A stretch of 64,000 bases of DNA, taken from Myotis daubentonii (taxonomy: Eukaryota > Chordata > Mammalia > Chiroptera > Vespertilionidae). Under the pieces are notes generated by a model that was given only the letters and a program-made list of their open reading frames with translations, did not search any database and had not been told where the DNA came from. The number at the start of each line of letters is the position of its first letter. The first letter of the stretch is position 1. Location: NCBI RefSeq assembly GCF_963259705.1, contig NC_081841.1, forward strand, positions 90,223,063-90,287,062, read 5' to 3'. The position numbers were made by a program, and so were the translations under genes. This document shows, in pieces, positions 41,400 to 49,546 of this stretch.

Positions 41400-44300
41400 G
41401 CACAGTGCCCAGTGCAAAGTAAATGCTTATAAATGGTATAAATCATTATATTCATTATTTATTACTAGGGGCCTAGTGCACAAATTCATGCACCTTGAAA
41501 GGAACTGTGCTCCGTGAGGCTGCAGTGGGCACAGGGGCGGGTCTCAGCCCACCTTCATGCCCCCACCTGGCCCTTCCTGCTGCGGCCCCTAGTTCCCTGT
41601 CTGCCAGTAGCCCCGCTGACGGCGCCCGCCCCACTCACACCTGCTGACAGCATGGAGCGATTGGGGCCAGTGCCAGCAGCAGGTGCAAGCAGTGGCTGCT
41701 GCCCTGATCGCCCCGCAGGAGCAGGGTGCAGTGGAGAAGCCCTGAGGGGTAATCAGGGCCAGCAGCTGCCGCTTACACCCACTGACAGGGCCGAGCGATC
41801 TGGGTCAGCACTGGGTGCCAGCAACAGCTGCGAGCAGCAGCTCCAGCGCCGGCTATAGGTACGGGCAGGGCCAGCACTGGCAGTGGGTGCGAGCAGTGGC
41901 TCCACCGCCAGCAACAGGTGCAAGCGGGGCCAGCGCTGGCAGCAGGTGTGAGTGCCGGGTGGACCACAGCATGCTGGAGCAAAGAATTGTCAGTAACCAT
42001 CAGAGGCTCGCCCTGATGACAGCGACTGGCGCCCTGCCTTGGTCTGGTGCCCCCACTCACCTGCTCCACCATCCCGTTGCGGTAAATGCCCGCCATGTTC
42101 CACACACGCCCCTTGGTGGTCAGTGCACGTCATAGCGACCAGTTGTTAGGTTGTACCGCTGTGTGGTCTATTTGCATATTAGCCTTTTATTATATAGAAC
42201 TAGAGGCCCACCGTGCAAAATCATGTGAGACCCAGACCCGCCCACCTTGAAGACAGTTGTGGATGGAGATAAGAATAGTTTTCTGCCCTAACCTTTCCTT
42301 CTCAGGAGCACTTAAATTGACCTTTGTTGGAAGATGAGAATTGAACAGAGCAATACTTACTTGTTCCCATGAAGAAATTATATGACATTCAGCAGGCGCC
42401 TTTTGGTGTTTGGTCATTACGGCGTCACAGCCACAGGTTTTTATAATAGAGATTATGTTAGCATGTCACGAGGAAAGAGAGTTACCCCTGACCACATAAT
42501 ATCTCCTCATTTTCTTTTACAAGACCACCATGCCAGGTCCTTTTGTTTCTAAAGTCCCTTGTTCCCAGGTTGCAAACCAAACAAATGAGAGACCTCTTCA
42601 GTAACTGAGAACTACAGTTACAAGTTTTGAGGAAAACAGATTCTAAGAGCTAGCTAAGAAAAACCACCTGCTCTTCAAAGCCTCACTTGCTACAGGGAAT
42701 TTATAAGTAAAACAAACACAGGCAACCCGCCCTCTCCCCCCACCCCCCCCCGGAAGTCATTTTAGTAGATTTAAGCCCTCTCTTCTCAAATAAGCTGGAC
42801 AGACTTCCATGACCTTAACAGATATTGTGGTAGGATTTTGGAATTATGAGGTTTAGACAGTTATGAGTATAATTTGTGATAGTGGAATAGTTCTTGCAGG
42901 TAAAAAAATAAAAATCTTGCATTTGCTTTGATTTTGAAGTAAGGCCCAATCTGCTTCAGTGAGTCTGAGTTAAACCCACAGCCAATAGAAATGATGGTGG
43001 ACAAGAAGCAGCTTAATGATGAGCCAGGAATAAAGCACTCTTCTAGAACCTTTCTATATACTTGACACAACCAGGAAACACCCTGCTTTGATTTGTTTCT
43101 AAGCATTAATCAACTGTAGAAAGGATGTATAGGTGCAGAATTTTATTGTGCTGTATTAATAATTCAATAAAGAAGCTTTTATTTTAAGAACTCCTGCTAT
43201 ATCTATATATATAAAAGCCCAGCGATCTGAACAGCAGAACAACCAGAATGACTGGAATGACCAGTGGCTATGATGTGCACTGTGGCAGCCAACCAGCCTG
43301 ATCTGGCCCCAATCGCTGCCCCCCCCTCTTCCAGCCCAGCTTCTGATCAGCCCCCAATACCCCAATCTGGGGCATGGCTGGCTAGCCAATTGCCCATGGT
43401 CCTTCCCCCTGGCCAGCCAACCACCCTTGGCCCCTCCCCTCCACCGGCCCAGCCCAATGGGCTCCCATCGGGGCAGGCCAGCCGGACCCACCCATGCATG
43501 AATTCGTGCACCAGGCCTCTAATATAGATATTTAAAAAGTGTCTGCCCTGGCTGGTGTGGCTCAGTTGGTTGGAACATCATCCCAGGCACCGAAGAGTCA
43601 CAGGTTTGATTCCCGGGGAACATACACAGGTTGTGGGTTTGATCCCATTGGGGCATGTACAGGAAGTAAACAACTGATGTTTCTCTCTTTCTCTCTCTCT
43701 GTCTCTCAAATCAATTTAAAAATATATCCTCAGGCCCTGACCAGTTTGGCTCAGTGGCTAGAGCATCGGCCTGTGGACTGAAGAGTCCCAGGTTCGATTC
43801 CAGTCAAGGGCATGTACCTTGGTTGCGGGCATATCCCCAGTAGGGGGTGTGCAGGAGGCAGATGATCGATGTTTCTCTCTCAAGGATGTTTCTAAATATC
43901 AAAGGAGAGATCGACAACAATACAATCATAGTAGGGGACTTTAATACACCATTGACAGCACTGGATAAGTCCTATAGACAAACAACCAGCAAAGATACAG
44001 CAATCCTAAATGACTCACTAGATCAGATGGACTTAATAGACATCTTCAGAACACTTCACCCCAAAGCCAGAGAATATACGTTCTTCTCAGGTGCTCATGG
44101 GACATCTTCAAAAATAGACCACATATTGGGTCACAAGCAAAGTATCCCCAAATTCAAGAAGATTGAAATCATAAAAAGCATCTTCGCAGACCACGATGGC
44201 ATAATATTAGAAATAAACTACAATAAAAACAACCCAAAATACTCAAACACCTGGAAGCTGAATAGCATGCTATTAAATATTGATTGGGTTACCAATGAGA

Positions 44301-47300
44301 TCAAAGAAGAAATTAAAAACATCCTGGAAACTAATGACAATGAAAACACAACAATCCAAAACCTATGGGACACATTGAAAGCAGTCCCGAGAGGGAAGTT
44401 TATAGCTCTACAGGCCTATCTCAAAAAACAAGAAAAAATGGTAGTAAATCATCTAACTCTACAACTCAAAGAATTAGAAAGACAGCAACAAGAAAACCCC
44501 AGAGTGAGCAGAAGGAAGGAGATAATAAAGATTAGAGCAGAAATAAATGACATAGAGACCAAAAAAACAATACAGAAAATCAATGAAACCAAGAGCTGGT
44601 TCTTTGAAAGGATAAACAAGATTGATAAACCTCTAGCCAGACTCACCAAGAAGCAGAGAGAGAGGACCCAAATAAATAAAATCAGAAACGATAGAGGCAA
44701 AATAACAACAGACCCCACAGAAATACAAATGATTGTTAAAAAATACTATGGACAGCTTTACTCCAACAAACTAGACAACCTGGAGGAAATGGACAAATTC
44801 CTAGAAAAATACAACATTCCAAAACTCAATCAGGAAGAATCTAAAAATCTCAACAGGCCAATAACTATGGAAGAAATTGAAGCAGTCATCAAAAAGCTTC
44901 CAGCAAACAAAAGCCCAGGACCAGACGGCTTCACAGGGGAGTTTTACCAAACATTCAAGGAAGAACTAAAACCTATCCTCCTTAGACTATTCCAAAAAAT
45001 TCAAGAGGAAGGAACACTTCCAAGCTCATTCTATGAAGCCAGCATCACCCTAATACCAAAACCAGGTAAAGACAACACAATGAAAGAGAATTACAGGCCA
45101 ATATCCCTCATGAACATAGATGCCAAAATCCTCAACAAAATCTTAGCAAATCAGATCCAGCAGTACATCAGAAAGATCATACACCATGACCAAGTAGGAT
45201 TTATCCCAGGGATGCAAGGATGGTACAATATCCGCAAATCAATAAACGTGATACATCACATAAACAAATTGAAAGAAAAAAACCACATGGTCATATCAAT
45301 TGATGCAGAAAAAGCATTTGACAAAATTCAACACCCATTTTTGATAAAAACTCTCAGCAAGGTGGGAGTAGAAGGATCATACCTCAACATAATAAAAGCC
45401 ATATATGACAGGCCCACAGCCAACATCATACTCAACGGACAAAAACTAACACCATTTCCCCTAAGAATAGGAACAAGACAGGGATGCCTCCTCTCACCAC
45501 TCCTGTTCAACATAGTACTGGAAGTGTTAGCCATTGCAATTCGGCAAGAAGAAATAAAAGGCATCCAAATTGGAAAAGAGGAAGTAAAACTGTCCTTATT
45601 TGCAGACGACATGATATTATACATACAAAACCCTAGAGATTCCATCAAAAAGCTACTAGACTTAATACATGAATTTGGCAATGTAGCAGGATACAAAATT
45701 AACCCCAAGAAATCTGAGGCATTTCTATACACCAATAGTGAACTTTCAGAAAGAGAGATTATAAAAACAATCCCGTTTACCATTGCACCAAAAAAATTAA
45801 GCTACCTAGGAATAAACTTAACTAAAGAGGTAAAAGACCTCTACTCAGAAAACTACAGGACGTTGAAAAAAGACATAGAGGAAGACATAAACAGATGGAA
45901 GAACATACCGTGTTCATGGATTGGTAGAATCAACATCATTAAAATGTCCATACTACCCAAAGCAATCTATAAATTCAACGCACTTCCCATTAAAATACCA
46001 ACAGCATACTTCAGAGATCTAGAACGAACTTTCCAAAAATTCATCTGGAATAAAAGAAGACCCCGAATAGCTGCAGCAATCCTGAAAAAGAACAAAGTAG
46101 GTGGGATCTCAATACCAGATATCAAGTTGTATTACAAAGCCACTGTTCTCAAAACTGCCTGGTACTGGCACAACAATAGGCATATAGATCAATGGAATAG
46201 AATAGAGAGCCCAGAAATTGGCCCGAACCAATATGCTCAATTAATATTTGACAAAGGAGGCAAGAACATACAATGGAGCCAAGATAGTCTCTTCAATAAA
46301 TGGTGTTGGGAAAATTGGACAGATATATGCAAGAAAATGAAACTAGACCACCAACTTACACCATACACAAAAATAAACTCAAAATGGATAAAGGACTTAA
46401 ATGTACAACAGGATACCATAAAAATTCTAGAAGAATCCAAAGGCAAGAAAATTTCAGACATATGCCGAAGCAATTTCCTCACTGATACAGCTCCTAGGGC
46501 ACTTGAAACTAAAGAAAAAATGAACAAATGGGACTACATCAAAATAAAAAGCTTCTGCACAGCAAAAGAAACCATCAACAAAACAACGAGAAAACCCACT
46601 GTGTGGGAAAACATATTTGCCAATGACATATCTGATAAGGGCCTAATCTCCAAAATTTATAGGGAACTCATACAACTTAACAAAAGGAAGATAAACAATC
46701 CAATCAAAAAATGGGCAAAGGACCTAAATAGACACCTTTCAAAAGAGGACATTCAGAAAGCCAAGAGACATATGAAAACATGCTCAAAGTCACTAATCAT
46801 CCGAGAGATGCAAATCAAAACAGCAATGAGGTACCACCTCACACCTGTCAGACTGGCTATCATCAACAAATCAACAAACGACAAGTGCTGGAGAGGATGT
46901 GGAGAAAAAGGAACACTTGTGCACTGCTGGTGGGAATGCAGACTGGTGCAGCCACTATGGAAGACAGTATGGAGTTTCCTTAAAAAACTGAAAATGGAAC
47001 TCCCATTTGACCCTGTGATCCCACTTCTAGGAATATATCCCAAGAAACCAGAAACACCAATCAGAAAGGATATATGCACCCCTATGTTCATAGCAGCACA
47101 ATTCACCATAGCTAAGATCTGGAAACAGCCTAAGTGCCCATCAGTAGATGAATGGATTAGAAAACAGTGGTACATCTACACGATGGAATACTATGCTGCT
47201 GTAAAAAGGAAGGAACTCTTACCATTTGCAACGTCATGGATGGAACTGGAGAGCATTATGCTAAGTGAAATAAGCCAGTCAATAAAGGAAAAATACCACA

Positions 47301-47653
47301 TGATCTCACTCATTCATGGACAATAGAGACCATTATAAACTTTTGAACAATAATAGATACAGAGGCAGAGCTGCCTCAAACAGATTGTCAAACTGCAGCG
47401 GGAAGGCCGGGGAGGGTTGGGGGGCAGGAGGTAGGGGGGTAAGAGATCAACTAAAGGACTTGTATGCATGCATATAAGCATAACCAATGGACATAAGACA
47501 CTGGGTGATAGGGGAGGCTAGGGGACTGTCTAGGGCGGGGGGATAAAAAGGATATATATGTAATACCCTTTGTAATACTTTAAGCAATAAAAAAAAAAAG
47601 AGGATGTTTCTAACTCTCTATCCCTCTCCCATCCTCTCTGTAAAAAATCAAAA

Positions 47654-47710
<57 letters not shown>

Positions 47711-49499
47711 CTCCTCAGGTGAAGATTTTTAAAAAAATGTTTTTTTAAGGTGTCTGTTCTCCCACCATTTTCTGTCATTTAAGAGGCCAGGGAAGAAATG
47801 ACAGAACAGACTTCTTCTTTTGCAAACACAGGAACCATGGCAATGTGTGTTTCTTTTTGTTTTGTTTTACATTTCACATACTTTGGTGGATGTTGGATTT
47901 TGAGTCTTTTTTTATTTTTGTCTTTTCTTACCCTTCTGTGAAGCATTTAGGTGATTTTATATTTCTGCTACTTCTCAATTTGTTTATAACCCTTGTTTGG
48001 ATGTGGCTTCCTTTTAAATAAAAAAAGAATAAATAAAAAATTTTAGTAAGGGGTCTAAAAAGAAACAATCCCATTGTTTTCCATATTTTTATTATCTATA
48101 TTTTACACACACAAAATCCAACATGCTAACATGCTAAGCTTCTTCCTTGAGTAGGAGCCCACTTTCCATCACATGCCATTATTGCATTTCATCAAGCCCT
48201 GGAAGTTGTTAGTTAAGGAGGAAAGGGTTTCCTTGTTTAAGTGGCTCCATTTGGACATAGTGGTGAAGTCTTGGTTTTGAAATCAGACCTTGTTTTGTAA
48301 TTTACAAATATCTCCCACCTTCTTTAAAAAACAACAACAAACACACACCTCTACAGGTAAGTTCTTAGGGAACTAAGACACTGTTTGGATTTCATATTAA
48401 ATGATTTGGCTTTTTGTCTTTGGATCTTTTTCTAGTCTTTGGACTGAGAAATGCCTTCCTTATTCAACATGAAAGCCGATATCGACAGTGCATAGCAGCA
48501 TTCTTATTACAAGCCCAAACAGAAAACATCAAAGTATGTATTTTAATTTTGTAGGTTTTGATTCTTTAAACTTGATGGAAGGAAAAATCTCAACCCCAAG
48601 TCTAAGTAAAGGTGAATGGAAAGTTTTGTGTATTTCCCTCACCTGCTTTGGCAAGGACAGACACTGGGAGGTGGGAAGGAATAGGGACATCGAGTCCACA
48701 TCATGCTCAGAAATCTCAAGGTGACAATCCCCGCCCACTCGCAGAGTTGCCACGGCCCCTCATTTCTCCTGTGGCAGAAAGCTCCAGAATGACTTCTGAT
48801 TCTACTTTCCGTATGAAATGGGGGGAGGGCTGCTTTGGATTGTATGCTTGGCTTTTAAGATGCTCCAATCAGTTTCTGAAGTCCTGCAAATAATATGATG
48901 TCAACTTAAGTGAGGGGCTGCTGCAGCAATGAACCATGACAAGAAGTCTACTCTTTGACCTTTGAAAATAATGCCAGTTTTCACAGCAATGGAGTTGAAG
49001 ATAGGCTGCCTGACTACGGTTCCTCTATCTTAGAAGTTTCCATTTTTTATCTTTCTTTTGGTAGGCTTTCATCATAGTAAAAGGGTGGCCAGACAATGAA
49101 TGCAATATTGCATTCTCCTTAAGGACTCATTTTCCTGAGTCATCTCCCTCAATCTCTTTTTCAAATTATATCATTAAAGAACTTCTAATTCCAGACAAAA
49201 CAAATTTAATGTTCAAACTATTTATATTCTAATTAGTCATAATTGATTATGGTTCTTTGATTACTCATGACTACCCCACTTGCCTAACATACTCATTTAA
49301 TCCAATTGCATTTTCATACATAATTAGAGATATTGATGATATATTAGATGTAAGAAAGAAAATGGGAAACATGCAAGTGTTTCATTAGTCCTCAGTTTTA
49401 AAGAGCAAGTCAATAAATACAAAGGGAAAGATTAATCCAAGTGTGAAAAAATTGTCAGGTTAATATTCTTCTCTCTCCCCTTTTTCTCTCCCCTCACCC

Positions 49500-49546
<47 letters not shown>

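Larger units (their letters stand above)
38991..48435 (+). other. Largest PLEKHG7 intron, main transposon landing zone
   Basis: Four Helitrons, MIRs, GT and GA microsatellites, and the Ves-in-Ves-with-L1 nest (43542-47735). It interrupts the PH domain coding sequence. Confidence 0.88.

Noticed and set aside
41267..41455. Minus frame with a long Leu-Ser run
   Set aside because: Translation of the (GA)n microsatellite.
41514..42135. GC-rich frames on both strands over 100 codons
   Set aside because: They lie wholly inside a non-autonomous Helitron with GC-rich repeats; open by base composition.
45328..45783. Minus-strand frame of 151 codons
   Set aside because: Antisense shadow of the L1 reverse transcriptase frame.
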